Positions 1 through 11,200 of a stretch of DNA of 28,089 nt are shown here, piece after piece (within the stretch, counting starts at the first letter, position 1; each line of letters starts with the position of its first letter). The stretch spans positions 73,094-101,182 of the forward strand of contig BMAT01006836.1 in assembly GCA_019649035.1 (NCBI GenBank), given 5' to 3'. A model generated the notes under the pieces. It saw only the letters and a list, made by a program, of their open reading frames with translations, did no database searches and had not been told where the DNA came from. The position numbers were made by a program, and so were the translations under genes. The stretch comes from Elysia marginata (Eukaryota > Mollusca > Gastropoda > Plakobranchidae).

Positions 1-59
1 CATGGTTTTCTGAACGGCCCCCTACACTGCCCATAGCCGGGTAAGCATTTAAAGACTAG

Positions 60-178
60 TTTCGAAAAAAAATGAGAGTAGGCAGCCTTTCTCAAGGACT
101 GGGCGTTGATCTACCGATCCATGGGCTCGAACCTCGACCTTCCGGTCCGAAAGTCGAGTGGCTACCAAAAGACCACGT
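60..178 (-). mobile_element. Decayed tRNA-derived SINE candidate
   Basis: On the minus strand, GACTTTCGGACCGGAAGGTC is followed by a B-box-like GGTTCGAGCCC (133-123), as in a tRNA anticodon arm and T arm. The A-box to B-box spacing looks too short, as if the D arm had been deleted. About 25 nt further on is CCTTGAGAAAGGCTGCC (98-82), which resembles the conserved CCTTGGGCAAGGC core shared by V-type SINEs. A T-run follows. Boundaries are uncertain. Confidence 0.4.
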
Positions 179-1158
179 CACAGTATGAAGATATCGAAAT
201 TAAGAATCCGACTGATAGTGTAAAAGATTTTGAAGGTCATGTGAGGCGTATCGGTACTTCAAAAGTTTGAAGTGCCAAAAGGAAGGACAGGATGGGAACA
301 TGTTGACTCAGATTAGAGCAAGCAGAGGAGTCTAATGTTGCCTCATTTGAAAGAGCTAATCTTAAGTCAGTGAGAGAATTATCTTATGATACTTTCCGAT
401 TTATATTTGTACATTTAATAGAACAGGAGTAACCAAACCTACCAAAGAGTATAACATACCACTGAGTATAACAGCATTAGTTCTTTATTTAAAGATTAAA
501 AACTATTTGTCTTTCGCTTTGTACATAATTTTAGCCGACAAAAATATAACTCCACCTTAGGTTGTTAACTTTGTGTCTCATATGGATCTTTTTGCAGTCA
601 TTTAGTCAAATCGCTCAGTTAGTACATTTTAAGGAATGCTCACAATAAAACAAAAACAATATGTGATATTTAGTTGCTATTGACCAAATATCTACAATAT
701 TGGTTTCAACACTCCAGAGACAAGACTAGGTACAGCTCGTTTTGTCTAAATGATTACAAAATTGGCGGTTCTCCGTCTCCGCTGTGAATTTATTTGCGCA
801 ACTATTCCCATGCCAAATGTGATCTTAAAGGTGTGTGGAGACGAACATTTGCAGTTATTCCCATGCCGAACGTGAGCTCGGAATAAAAGCGGAGGGGGAG
901 TGGGCATAGGGCGAGAAAATCCGCTCGTCTATTCGCTTGCTGAACAAGATCTTGTAAAATCGTGCCTGTTTTTACCTCCATCGAGTACTTGATTTGGTTT
1001 GAAGGCAGAAAAGTAGCAATGATCTCTGAAAATGCATCCTCAAGAAATGTTTGGAGCTTTGATTCCTTTTTTTTTCCACACCGCAGTACATCTCAAGCGC
1101 ATGAGTATATTGATGCGAGTACTTTTTCACATCCCCTACAACTTTCTATTATATCTAG

Positions 1159-1300
1159 GTACAACATCTCGGTTCAAGACCCACCCACCGGCGCAGACCG
1201 TGCATTCCGTAATCTCCAGGAAAATTGGTACACAGTGGTCGTGGCGATCTCAGTTTTCTTTGCCCTGTTGCTCATCATCTTCTGCTTCTCCGCCTTCAAG
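1159..1300 (+). CDS. Internal exon with a transmembrane helix, unknown protein
   Basis: The acceptor ATATCTAG (AG at 1157-1158) follows a pyrimidine-rich run, and the donor AAG|GTGAGC follows at 1301. One base completes a codon from an earlier exon, and 47 residues follow. They consist of a polar segment YNISVQDPPTG, then NLQENWY, and a hydrophobic helix TVVVAISVFFALLLIIF ending in CFSAFK. This is a single-pass membrane segment followed by a basic stop-transfer. It joins in phase 0 to the exon at 2265. The preceding exon was not found. The frame is also open upstream to an ATG at 1020, so a longer first exon starting there is an alternative. Confidence 0.6.
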
Positions 1301-1317
1301 GTGAGCTAGAATAAATA

Positions 1318-1440
1318 GTGGAAATAGTCTCTTAGTGAAAGGCGATGTTATCCGTAGATTAAGCTGATGGGTTCGAATTACGCCAGGGAAAAGCATATCT
1401 ACGGCTAGTTTTCTACCTTCACTGTATCCCTTTCTATAGA
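1318..1440 (+). mobile_element. tRNA-like SINE fragment in an intron
   Basis: An A-box-like TAGTCTCTTAGTGA starts at 1325 and a B-box-like GGTTCGAAT at 1369. The 44-nt spacing is that of a real tRNA. The sequence does not close into a proper cloverleaf and continues with non-tRNA sequence, so a tRNA-derived retroposon in the intron 1301-2264 fits better than a functional tRNA. The right boundary is a guess. Confidence 0.35.
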
Positions 1441-2264
1441 TATTTCATACATCACTTGTAATCTTCAAGAGCCAAGTACTCACTTTAGTTGCGTGCTAAC
1501 TTTTTCCCTGCCCGACCTCTGAGGGATACTTTTGGTAAGCAGCTTAAAAAACGGACCAAAGCACAGGAAATTTACAGTAAAGTGAACTACACAAAGTTCA
1601 CGGCATTACTGCTTAAACACATCTTTGGGAAATTAATGAGATTTAAATTGCTCAAAGTTAAAAGTTAAATGAACCCACAAACTGGTGCACGGGTGATCTA
1701 TTGACTCAAGTTTGCTGTTTGAAGAGCTGAGAAAAAATATATGACACAAAAAAGCCTTCATGATAGGCCGTCTAAAAAATTAATGTAAAAGATGATTATG
1801 TGACATCTCATCTCGATGAGCAGTTTGGTCTGTAACTTCGACAGCTTTGCGTTGCAAGGATTGTTTTGAAACACTGCACAGATTTAGTTTTTATAACCGT
1901 GCTATAGATGCACTAGGGAAGGGCTTTGCTCTTTTAATTTTTCTCTTGGTAATCGAATCGGTACTATTAAGCTTTCATCTCTAGCATAAAAAAGGCCGAA
2001 GTGTTTAGCTTTGAAAGATCTAGTTTTGAAGGTGAATTTTTTTTTCAAAATATTTTACACGATTTTCTTATTGTGTATATTATGGATGCTTATACATTTG
2101 TAAACTATTGAATTATAATGAGTGATTGTCTGATAGAAGTTAAAAGCATTTATTGATCGCCGATGCATCGTCAACCCCCCTGGTTACATTAGTTGGACAG
2201 GCGATAAGCAGTATGAGGTTACAAAAGGTTAAAGGGTAATCCATTTTGTTTTCTTTCTTTTTAG

Positions 2265-3521
2265 TTAAAGAAAATCCAGGACGACGTAGATGAGCAGTTC
2301 CGGGACGAGAGGGAAGGCTGGGAAGACACTCTCATCAAATATGGCGAGAATGGCAAGATTAACATGAACAAACGGACTCCGCCTTCGTCACGCAGCGGCT
2401 CAAAGGATGAAGACGACATAGACAGCAAAATAAAGCAGAAAATGGAGAATCTTTTTTCCGTGGACGGTCCGCAAGGTGATTCTGGGAAAAAATCTATGTC
2501 GAACAGGAAAAGTGAAACCAGGCCTAAATCTAGATCGTCCAAGGGTGATGGGGGAGATGGAGGGCACAGTGAAGAGAAAATGGGTGATAGCGAAACGGAA
2601 GGGAGTGAAACTACTGATACAAGTGACAATCTCACTGGAAATAATGCATATGCCCAGCTTGGAAGGAACAGAACGTTCAATAAGACCAAGAAAAATACCC
2701 GGAAAGGGAGGGAGGGCCAAACACGTTTACTTTCCTTTGATGGGGACAGCAATGAAAATAACCGAATGTGTAAACGATATGAGACGTCAAAAAGAGCCTT
2801 AAAGTTTGGTAAAAGCTTGTTGGCTAAACATAAAGACAAAGACCTACCTACAGTAACAACAGAAGATGCCCTGTCTTGGCTAAAACTCCACTCCAAATCG
2901 GCGAAAGGAAAGGGTAGGGCCCCAAAACTGCAGACACATCAACTATCCCAACCGAATCCTGAAGCAAAAATTTTCAATTTAAACAAAAAATCAAACTTGG
3001 TTCTAGAGAAACAGTTTGACAAGCCGAATACAGATGCGTCATTCGATGTTACAGCAGGACTTGAATTTGGAAACACAAGAGCACATTCTAAGAAAAAGGT
3101 CAGATCAAATGAGGGCTCGAGCATCGCGTCCTGTTCTAAACTCCAAACCAACTTAATATCTGATAGTAGAGGGTGGCCCTCTCCCATGCAAGCTGAAACA
3201 AACAGGTGGTTTGGCTCGAAAACTGCAACTCATCCTAGACACCCATGTGCTGAGTATTCATTAATGAACTGCAGCGAATATGATGAGAATAATACACCAA
3301 AGAGCTTAGCCGAAAACATTGTCTATTCTTCAAGTAGACCTATAGTCAGTTTAAAGCCCACTCGTGGCAACCCAGCAACTGACTTTGACCGTCAGGTTTC
3401 TATACCTTCTCAATGGAGGAGTTGGCTTAGTGCCTCTCTAAGCGCAAGCAAAACGGCCCCATGGACAAACAACCAGATTGTGTATACGGCACTCCCACAA
3501 AATGATGACGGCCATCCTTGA
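2265..3521 (+). CDS. Terminal exon, long hydrophilic tail of the membrane protein
   Basis: The acceptor TTCTTTCTTTTTAG precedes TTA AAG AAA, in phase 0 with the donor at 1301. The exon codes 418 residues and ends in TGA at 3519-3521. It begins LKKIQDDVDEQFRDEREGWE, directly after the membrane helix, then becomes rich in Lys, Ser, Asp, Glu and Asn (for example SRSSKGDGGDGG). It includes a segment DALSWLKLHSK near the middle. With the helix upstream, the simplest reading is a type I or type III membrane protein whose tail lies in the cytosol. I do not recognise the family. The long open frame in AT-rich DNA and the clean splice junction make it a credible gene. Candidate poly(A) signals follow at 3599 (ATTAAA) and 4259 (AATAAA). 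Confidence 0.75.
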   Translation, partial: LKKIQDDVDEQFRDEREGWEDTLIKYGENGKINMNKRTPPSSRSGSKDEDDIDSKIKQKMENLFSVDGPQGDSGKKSMSNRKSETRPKSRSSKGDGGDGGHSEEKMGDSETEGSETTDTSDNLTGNNAYAQLGRNRTFNKTKKNTRKGREGQTRLLSFDGDSNENNRMCKRYETSKRALKFGKSLLAKHKDKDLPTVTTEDALSWLKLHSKSAKGKGRAPKLQTHQLSQPNPEAKIFNLNKKSNLVLEKQFDKPNTDASFDVTAGLEFGNTRAHSKKKVRSNEGSSIASCSKLQTNLISDSRGWPSPMQAETNRWFGSKTATHPRHPCAEYSLMNCSEYDENNTPKSLAENIVYSSSRPIVSLKPTRGNPATDFDRQVSIPSQWRSWLSASLSASKTAPWTNNQIVYTALPQNDDGHP

Positions 3522-4258
3522 AGAGACGTTTCTCTAAAAATGCAAATAGCCGTAGGGGACATAAAAAAACATGCTTTGAAAATCTCCTAAAGTGAAATAT
3601 TAAACAAAACAACACTTCCGTATGCAAACTAATAATACCGTAAGAGCCGCCTATTTCTCCTCTTGCTTTCATCAAAGACTGTAAAAAGTAATTCTATAGT
3701 TTTTGCTTTCATCTAGCACTGTCCTAAGCTTGAGCACGGCGGACTTACTATCCTTTTCTCAGAAACGTGTAAAGACTGATGATAGATAGGTGGGGGAATA
3801 TTTGTAGTGTGAATGCAAGGATTTTGAACAAAAGCTAATATGGTTGTTTAGTTGTTCTTAACTGTAACGTCTGGGGTTTGATTTCAGAGCTTAATACTAT
3901 TGTAAAAAAAAAACCATGGAATTTAACGTTAGTTCAAAATAACGATCGGTATGGCTGGTCTAAAAAGATTAATTGGTCAATCGGTCAAATCTATTGACAG
4001 CCTGCCAAATCTTCAAATTAAATTAACATTTAAATCCGAGACCTCTCGTTACACTCAGAAATTCCATTAAAAATTCATTAAAATTATGCAAATGTATTTA
4101 GGAAAAATCCCTGTCGTATGAATTTTTTAATACATTTAAGCTGTTAGTGTGAAAAGTACCAAATGTCTATAATGTACCCTATAGGAGGAGTAGCAGTTTG
4201 AAAATTAAAGAAAAAATCCAATATGACTGCCATTTTTTGCCATGGCAACTAAGAAGTA

Positions 4259-4264
4259 AATAAA
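4259..4264 (+). terminator. Candidate poly(A) signal of the plus-strand gene
   Basis: This is the first canonical AATAAA after the stop at 3521. A variant ATTAAA at 3599-3604 is much closer to the stop and may be the one used; another AATAAA lies at 4502. Confidence 0.25.
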
Positions 4265-5187
4265 GAGAAAAATAGCATTTTATAAATTTAGGTTCATCGT
4301 AGCAATATATCACCTAAGGTTGAAGACTCTAGCTGAAACCATGAAGATTTTTCCATAATTAGTAGCATATGCCCTTAAATTTGTAAAACACCTGAGCTGC
4401 TGCGGTTTTAGAATTGGTGCGATGTGGAATGTAAGTGGTTTGTGTCATTTTGAACAATAGTTTTTTTAATAACCTTTCTCTCGAAATAATTTTTTTCGTT
4501 AAATAAAGAACTTGAGGTTAATTTCGAAATTAATGCATTAAATCTAAGCCTACGCAAGCTATATTTTCTCTCTTGAAAATTAAATTAAAGTATATATGGA
4601 CGTGTCGAATGATGATGGAAGATAATATTTGTTATCTTTGCCATCTTCATCGATTCTGAATTTAAAAAAATACAACTGAAACTGTTGAGGCCATAATTAG
4701 TTTGAAAATTTCTGCTCTTTCCTTCTCATGTTTAATTTCTAACGTTACTGTAGATAACAATAAAACTAAGCTTATGTCACCTACTCAAAACAAGCTCTAG
4801 AACTAATGTGTGAATTAAAATAATAAACTTTGACACTTTCTTTGTTAAAGATGTATACAACTTCAGTAATAATGAAGAGAAACAAAACAGGCCTATATTT
4901 CTATATTTTAATGCATATTATGGAAATATGCTCTTATCTAGAATTATTTCCATAGAGGCTCAGAATCTTTAAGCATGACCAAAAAAAGTTCTCATGGTGC
5001 AGATCATTAAAGACATGATGAAAACGTGACTCGACACTTTTATAATTCTGCTCTTATTTGGTTTATTCTCATAGCAAATAAAATTATATTATGCATGTCA
5101 TATTAATTAAAAAAAAACTGTTTTTGGCAGAAAGAATAATTATAATTGCCACACTGTGCGCAAAGCAGATTTTTGTTTAGTTTTACA

Positions 5188-5244
5188 ACCCCTGCTCCCA
5201 GACCCCCTTTTCTCGTACTTCTATTCATCTCTTTTGTTCTCTCA

Positions 5245-5288
<44 letters not shown>

Positions 5289-5520
5289 ATTCCGTCCTAT
5301 TTTGGTCCTCTTCCTGTCTTCCATTCTCCCCTCCCGCCTACTCTCTCTCTATGCCTCTCTCTCTGTCTCTTTCTCCTTATATTGTCAGTTTCCCTTTCGT
5401 CGCCTCTTTTTGTATTTTCTATCTCTATCCTTTATCCATCTCTCTGTCTAATGCTTCCTCTCTCTTCCTCCCCCCTCTCTATCTCTTGATCTTGGCCTCT
5501 TTGCTCACATTTCTTTACTT
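5188..5520 (+). repeat. Pyrimidine tract with (TC)n microsatellite
   Basis: A perfect TC run covers 5248-5284 and is embedded in about 330 bases of C/T-rich sequence with further CTCTCT blocks. The serine/leucine-rich frames across it are translations of the repeat. Confidence 0.9.
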
Positions 5521-6348
5521 TTTTCCTGCAAAAATTTTTAAGATCTTGGAAACCACTCTTGTTCAATAGCTCTAAAAGAGTTCCGAATATCATTAAAATG
5601 TAAGAAAACAAGGCAAATAAAAACTCAATACATGAAACAAAATTCTAAAATTTGTTTTCGTTGCCTTGTCAAACTCTCATTCCTAACTATATTTCTTTTT
5701 TATGTTAGACTTAGTAAGCATTTGAACCAAAACTATCATGGCATTCAAAATAGCAAGAATACAAGGGAAAAAAACAAAGAAAATTCAACGATGAATCATG
5801 CAACATTTACAGTATTCGATCGACTCAAAGACATTGAATGCATTGAGGATTTTGAATTAAGTCATTGTAAAAGAAGCAAAATTTAGCAATTGTGCATGTA
5901 TTACACTCATTTATTATCACAAACTTAGCGCATTTATTTGTGTGGCTTGAGAGTAATTTTTAGGAATTATAGAGAGGGAATAGGTTATAATATACTAAAC
6001 CCCCGTCTTCTAATCATTATAGCCCAAGCAAGAGCCGTGATAGGTTTAATTGTCATATTTACCTAAATGTGGTGCCTTGCTTGCCCTGATTTATAAGTTT
6101 TCGGCGGCTCTGCCCTTATCAGATGGCTGACTGGTCTTTAATGGCTGGCTGGCTGGTCTGTTGACCAGCATCGCCGACTGGGTTAATATGTTCGTTAACC
6201 ATTACGTGCACTTTCGTTTGTGTGCGCAATGCGAAAAAAATGTCCTTACGCACATTTAAGGAAGCTCTTTTTTCAGTGTAGCAAGTTTTTCTTCTACGCA
6301 CAATGAACAAGATTTTTTTCCCTGGCGTATACGATCTTGCTAGTTTTT

Positions 6349-6362
6349 TTTATTTTTTTATT
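6349..6362 (-). terminator. Candidate Poxn poly(A) signals
   Basis: Two AATAAA hexamers read on the minus strand at 6362-6357 and 6354-6349, about 600 nt past the Poxn stop. They are the first canonical signals I find downstream. ATTAAA variants lie closer to the stop, so the true 3' end could be nearer. Confidence 0.35.
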
Positions 6363-6966
6363 TGCGGTTCTATTTTAACAAGAAGATGATTCTAAAATTA
6401 AGGAAAGCAAACTGTGAGCTGTATACATTTAATACTCCAAACAAAAATGGCTATGGCAATGTTTGACATCTGTACATTGATGGCGTTCAGCTCAAAAGTT
6501 TGAATTTGCATTATAAAAGATTTCTCTGGTTGCTACTCCGTAGAATATATTAAGTCTTGGATGGAATTAAAATACTAAGTTAGAAATTTTCAAGCAATGC
6601 CATTTTAAGATAAACACACACACGGAATAGACGTCATGAAACACTCTTAGTGAAAAGCCATGCAATAACTTGATTCACGTTCACAATCAGACATTTACAG
6701 AGCATGAGATGAGTACAGTAAGACGATTTAATTTCATATTTTACTTGAGAAAATAGAAACACAATTAAAAATTAGAAATAGACATTTACTAAACTGGTTA
6801 CAATACAAAATATTTGTACGTGTAGTAGATTGAATGATTTTAAAATCAAACTTTGATTCAATTCGCATAATAAGAATTGTGTGATGTGTTATCCATCAGT
6901 TTGATATAATATTTATCAACTTCTGTCTTGTCCATGTCTAAAATTAGAAGGTCAACTTTTTTTCGA

Positions 6967-8240
6967 TTAATTTGTCTGTGGCTGGTGAAGAAACGGCACG
7001 TGCTCTTTCAGTTGAAGCGGAAACAGTGACGAAATGATTGAGCTCCCGGCATTCCCAGTGCCGGCCGTTGATTGGCCCATCAGAGGCAAAAACCTGGGAC
7101 TGGCTATGCAAAGTCTGGGATCAGGGGTCAAGCCAAGAGCTGCAGGAAATCGACCCACAGAAATGTTGTAATTACTCATAAGAGCTAATTTAGACTCAAG
7201 AAACTGACTGTGATTAGTCAATCCAAAAGTGTATGGGTTTAGGGCAGGGCCAAGCGCGGGATTGAGGGCGGGATGAGGTGATGGGCGTGGCTTAAGGGGC
7301 AGGTGAAGGTTAGAAGTTTCTGCAAAACCTCCGGGAAGTTTGGACGGTGGTGGAATAGTAAGAAACGTGGCAGCTGCATCCTGGCTTTTTTCTTGTTCTT
7401 GAAGCTTATGGAGCTGCTGTTGTTTTTTCCTGTGTTGCTTGTCTGACTGATGATGGCGACCATGCTCCTGTCTTTTACTTTGATGTGCTCTGCTTTTAGA
7501 ATCACTGTACTTTTGACTTGCTGGTGATAGTTGTGTAGGAGATGATTTTGGTTCATCCTTCGAAGAAGTAGTGAGCCTTCGATAATATGGTATCGAAAGT
7601 TCAGACGGTGACGCAGCAGAAGTGAGATTGTCTTTGGTGACCGGAGAATATCGACGTGGGGAGTTGAGTGGCTCTCTATGAAATTCATTCTCTATATCCA
7701 AAGTTCTTGATGAAGTAAAAAGCTTATTTCCTCTAAGGGTGGAGGCCATAGATACTGAATGCTGTGTTACATGAGTTGGAATTGTGTCCGTATCTAAGCC
7801 ATTGAGATCGTCTTCAACGTCCACATCACTGTCCTCGTCATGTGATTTGTAAGAAACAGTCACGATCAAGTCAGAAGTGATACCCCTGAAGTCTGTTTGG
7901 TCAGCGTGACCGTCTTTATCACAATAGCCGCTTGTCTTGTCGAGGAGACGATCATTGTTGATAGCATCTGCTGAAGAGTCCACATCTTTACAGTTGTAAT
8001 TTTCAACTGGTGAATGGTTAGGACTACACGGGGCCTTACGCCGCGTTTCACTGCAATCTGTTTTAGACTCCTCTTTATCTGACCGAAGCATGGGTGTATG
8101 TGTACGGTAGCGCTGGCCTCGAAGAGTTTGATCCTTGAGTTTTGGGTGGAGACGGTGTACGTCAGATCGTTCAAAAGTTTCCGTTCTTTCATCTACAAAG
8201 TTCCTGCCATTTTGATTTGTCCTTTTGTTAGGTAAATATT
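6967..8240 (-). CDS. Poxn: Poxn coding exon 5 (terminal, stop TAA)
   Basis: A strong acceptor TTTTTCCCCCCCAG precedes AA TAT TTA CCT. With the G carried over it gives E348 Y L P N K R, and the frame stays open to TAA at 6969-6967. The exon codes 423 residues plus the stop. In order: a charged, Ser-rich part; an acidic run ([11 protein letters not shown], about 482-492); a His/Gln/Lys/Arg-rich run (about 600-634); and a hydrophobic, Pro-rich C-terminus with a short internal repeat ([12 protein letters not shown], about 672-683). The last segment could be a trans-regulatory region, which is an inference from composition. An upstream in-frame ATG at 8283 lies in the intron and is not needed. Confidence 0.87.
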
Positions 8241-11200
8241 CTGGGGGGGAAAAAGCATCTTGTGTAAAAAGGTCCATTTTCATGTCAGATTCGAAACAAT
8301 TGGAAGGTGTACAAGCATGAAACAGAAATTTTCCTCACTTTAAAGTGTTAGTACGAAATGAAGTCTCAGGAATCATAAGGTCCTCATGTTAATGTTTAAC
8401 CAACTATTCAATCTACTTTATCTCAAAGATCTTATTCAGATTTAAATGATTAAACTGATAAACGCGTATTATTACGTCTTCTGAGTTTTGTTTTTGATTT
8501 TGACATTCCTGAGCTGGGCTTATGAAGTCGAGATGCAACAATAGTTATTGGGATTCAGTATGAAACATATGTTATGCAATTCCTAATGTATTTATAGTTT
8601 TCATCGTTTCAGCTATCTCATTCAATAGTACCACAGACGATCGATTTGTTATGTTTGCCTTGCTATGAAGAACAGTTTTAAGAGTATATTAATGAAAAAA
8701 AACAATAATTATTGCTTCGTATTAAGACCATCTTAATCAGAAAATAATCTGAATATCCATACCTTCTGTTTGTTCCGCATCGATCTGAATCCTCAATGGA
8801 GAAAACGTCTCACGCATGCGCCTTCTCTTACTGCCTTCCCCTGTCTCTCCCTTCTCTTGACCGCCTTCCTTCCCCATTTCTCTTTTTAAGCCCCTTTGGA
8901 CGCACGTCTCATTTCCAGTTATGTTTTGACATGGATGTATTTTGCCATCTTCACCGCTGACATCACAGTCCACGCATGCACAGTTCGCCATGTTCGATTT
9001 TTCCTCATTGGATTTAACGCTATTGTTATCACAGTCTGAGGTGTCTCTAGAATGTAGAGGCTTATCCCGGGTCCTAGACCTTGACTCGCTTCCACGGGGT
9101 TCAGCGGTCGCCATGTTGTGAGACAAGTTATCTCCGTCTCTAGTGTCGCCATCTAGCTGCTGGACGAGGCGCGGGTAGGACAAGCCAGGCAGAGGAAGGG
9201 GAGGGTACCAAGCGTGGTGAGGGTGGGCTGCCTGGCCGCCGTACGAGCTGAGAGAAAGAAGCGGCATGGGATGGCCTGCTGGATGATACCCACTAGCAAA
9301 CCTGCCAAGGTATAAGGGGATAAATCAGGTAAGCTGTTTAATTTGTTAGGGGATCTAGCAAACCCTTTAAACTGCCAGCAGTTACCCCCCCAAAAAAAAA
9401 ACAAATTTAGTATGGGGGTGGGGGGTGGGGGGCTCGTTGCAGTGTCTAGTTAGTTAAGCTTAGTTTTTCTTCATTTAGAATGATTAGAAAAATTTAAAAA
9501 CAAAGTAACAAAACAAAGCGAAGCAACTACAAATAAAGCCAAACACCTAAGAATTACTATTATAATTATTTTGGTTCACATAAGTAGAGAAAAGAGTTTC
9601 TCGTTACAGAAATTTTTTTTTTTAAATATCAGATTTTTTTTTATATTATTGAAGTTATGGATTTGCAGAAGTAAGAGTAACTTTTATTGTCTTTGCTCTT
9701 CTGTCTTTGATTAGGTTATCTATCACGCTTTGCGGCTATGCCAACATTAAGTTTATTTTTAGGAATAAACTGTTCAATTGAGTAGTTATCAAACGGGAGC
9801 AATTCTTATATTTATACAATAAATTGAATCACAAAGCTTGAATCACATTACTTTACAGTCTCTACTGCTTCTGCTTTTGATGCATCACAGTGTTGGTATT
9901 TGCAAAAGATAATATATTGCCGCCATAAAAGTCACTGGAATTAATAAATTATCATTATTTTGAAATATAAAAAAATTGGAATATAAAACTAAAAGTTGAA
10001 GTTGAAATGCGACATATTTTGATAACTCAACAAAATACACCATAACCCCGCTAAGCTTGAGTTCTTGAAGCCTCAACATTTTTACCTCGTCATGACATCA
10101 TATCCGGTCGGGGCGCCTCCCACTGACATCATGGCGGAGGCCAGACTTCCTGTGTCTGTGATGCCAGCAGGCGAGGGAGAGGACGAGGCGTTTCTAAGAA
10201 TGCGATTGATGGAGCTCACACTCGGGATGGTGCTGTCATCACACACTCGCTGCGCCAGCAGCTGGTCTCGGATCTCCCAGGCGAAAATGCTCGGGTTCTG
10301 TTGCTTCAGGTCCAAGATCTTCTTCACTACCAGAGGCGTGGCAACTTGCTGAAACGAAAGATCATTTGGTTCATGTAATTATTACGAGGAGCTATCTAGT
10401 TGTTTTGTTGACGAGGTCAATTTCTTTTTTTTAGGGATGTTCAAATTTGGGGGAAAGATATAAGATCATTTTTGGCAGCTATACTTATAGACAAAAAGAA
10501 AAAGAATTATCATACTCATTTCCACTGGCCGCAAGATAAAAATGTTCCCCTACTTAGAGGTAGGTTTGTACGTTTCTAAAAATAGCATGTCAAACCAATA
10601 TGGAAAATGGGACGCAATTTTTAGAACATTCGAACGAGTAGTTTATCGCCCAAAATTCCATTCCTTTGAGACGTTTCGAAATAGAAATGTAAGCAACAGC
10701 TGCAGGATGACAGCAGTAACAATATGCCATTTGTACATTTTGAAAATGGTCTACGAAAAATTCTTGAGACCAGGCCAAGACATAGGGGTGATGGCTTTAA
10801 TGTCACAGACAATACTGTCTTCCAAAAACATTTATGTTAACGAAAAAAATTGAAAGTTTAGCTTTATTACAGTTTTACGTCGACAAATTTGCCTAGTACA
10901 AAAAGATGTACCGTACATTCGCTTTAAACGAAAGGTTTCAGAGCTGTCTTGAGTAACTTGGAACCATTATCTTAATATATTTTTCATTGTCATTTTCATT
11001 TTTGAACTGTATTTTTACTGAGGTATAATAATGCACCTAACACAAATCAATTTTAATGTCCTTTTTAAGATAAGAGCGTGGTAAAGTCCTCAGATTGGAA
11101 ATGGATATAACAAATACATTTTTGTTTAGTTCAACTCCCTAAAACGTTTATACACAAAACTCTTGAAAATGCAACTCACTCGAACTTTAGGCTTGCTGCC

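Larger units (their letters stand above)
3522..6348. other. Intergenic region between convergent genes
   Basis: AT-rich sequence without a supported gene. It holds the 3' UTR of the plus-strand gene, the pyrimidine tract at 5188-5520, and scattered short frames with no domain and no splice support. The Poxn 3' UTR probably enters from the right, just beyond this stretch. Confidence 0.7.

Noticed and set aside
962-1309. 115-codon frame across the membrane exon taken as a complete gene
   Set aside because: It opens with GTG, not ATG, and runs past a good donor at 1301. Only the part from 1159 (or at most from the ATG at 1020) is likely to be coding.
1318-1395. Functional tRNA gene
   Set aside because: A and B box-like motifs are spaced correctly, but the acceptor and anticodon stems do not pair.
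2261-2896. 211-codon minus-strand frame opposite the plus-strand terminal exon
   Set aside because: It is the antisense shadow of the exon at 2265-3521, whose acceptor and phase match the upstream exon.
5146-5569. Ser/Leu-rich frames
   Set aside because: They are translations of the CT microsatellite and its pyrimidine-rich flanks.
5632-5886. 84-codon ATG frame in the intergenic region
   Set aside because: Lys/Asn/Ile-rich with no domain and no splice signals or promoter; likely chance in AT-rich DNA.
10542-10853. 103-codon plus-strand ATG frame in Poxn intron 2
   Set aside because: No domain, no splice context, and inside an intron of a well-supported gene; treated as chance.
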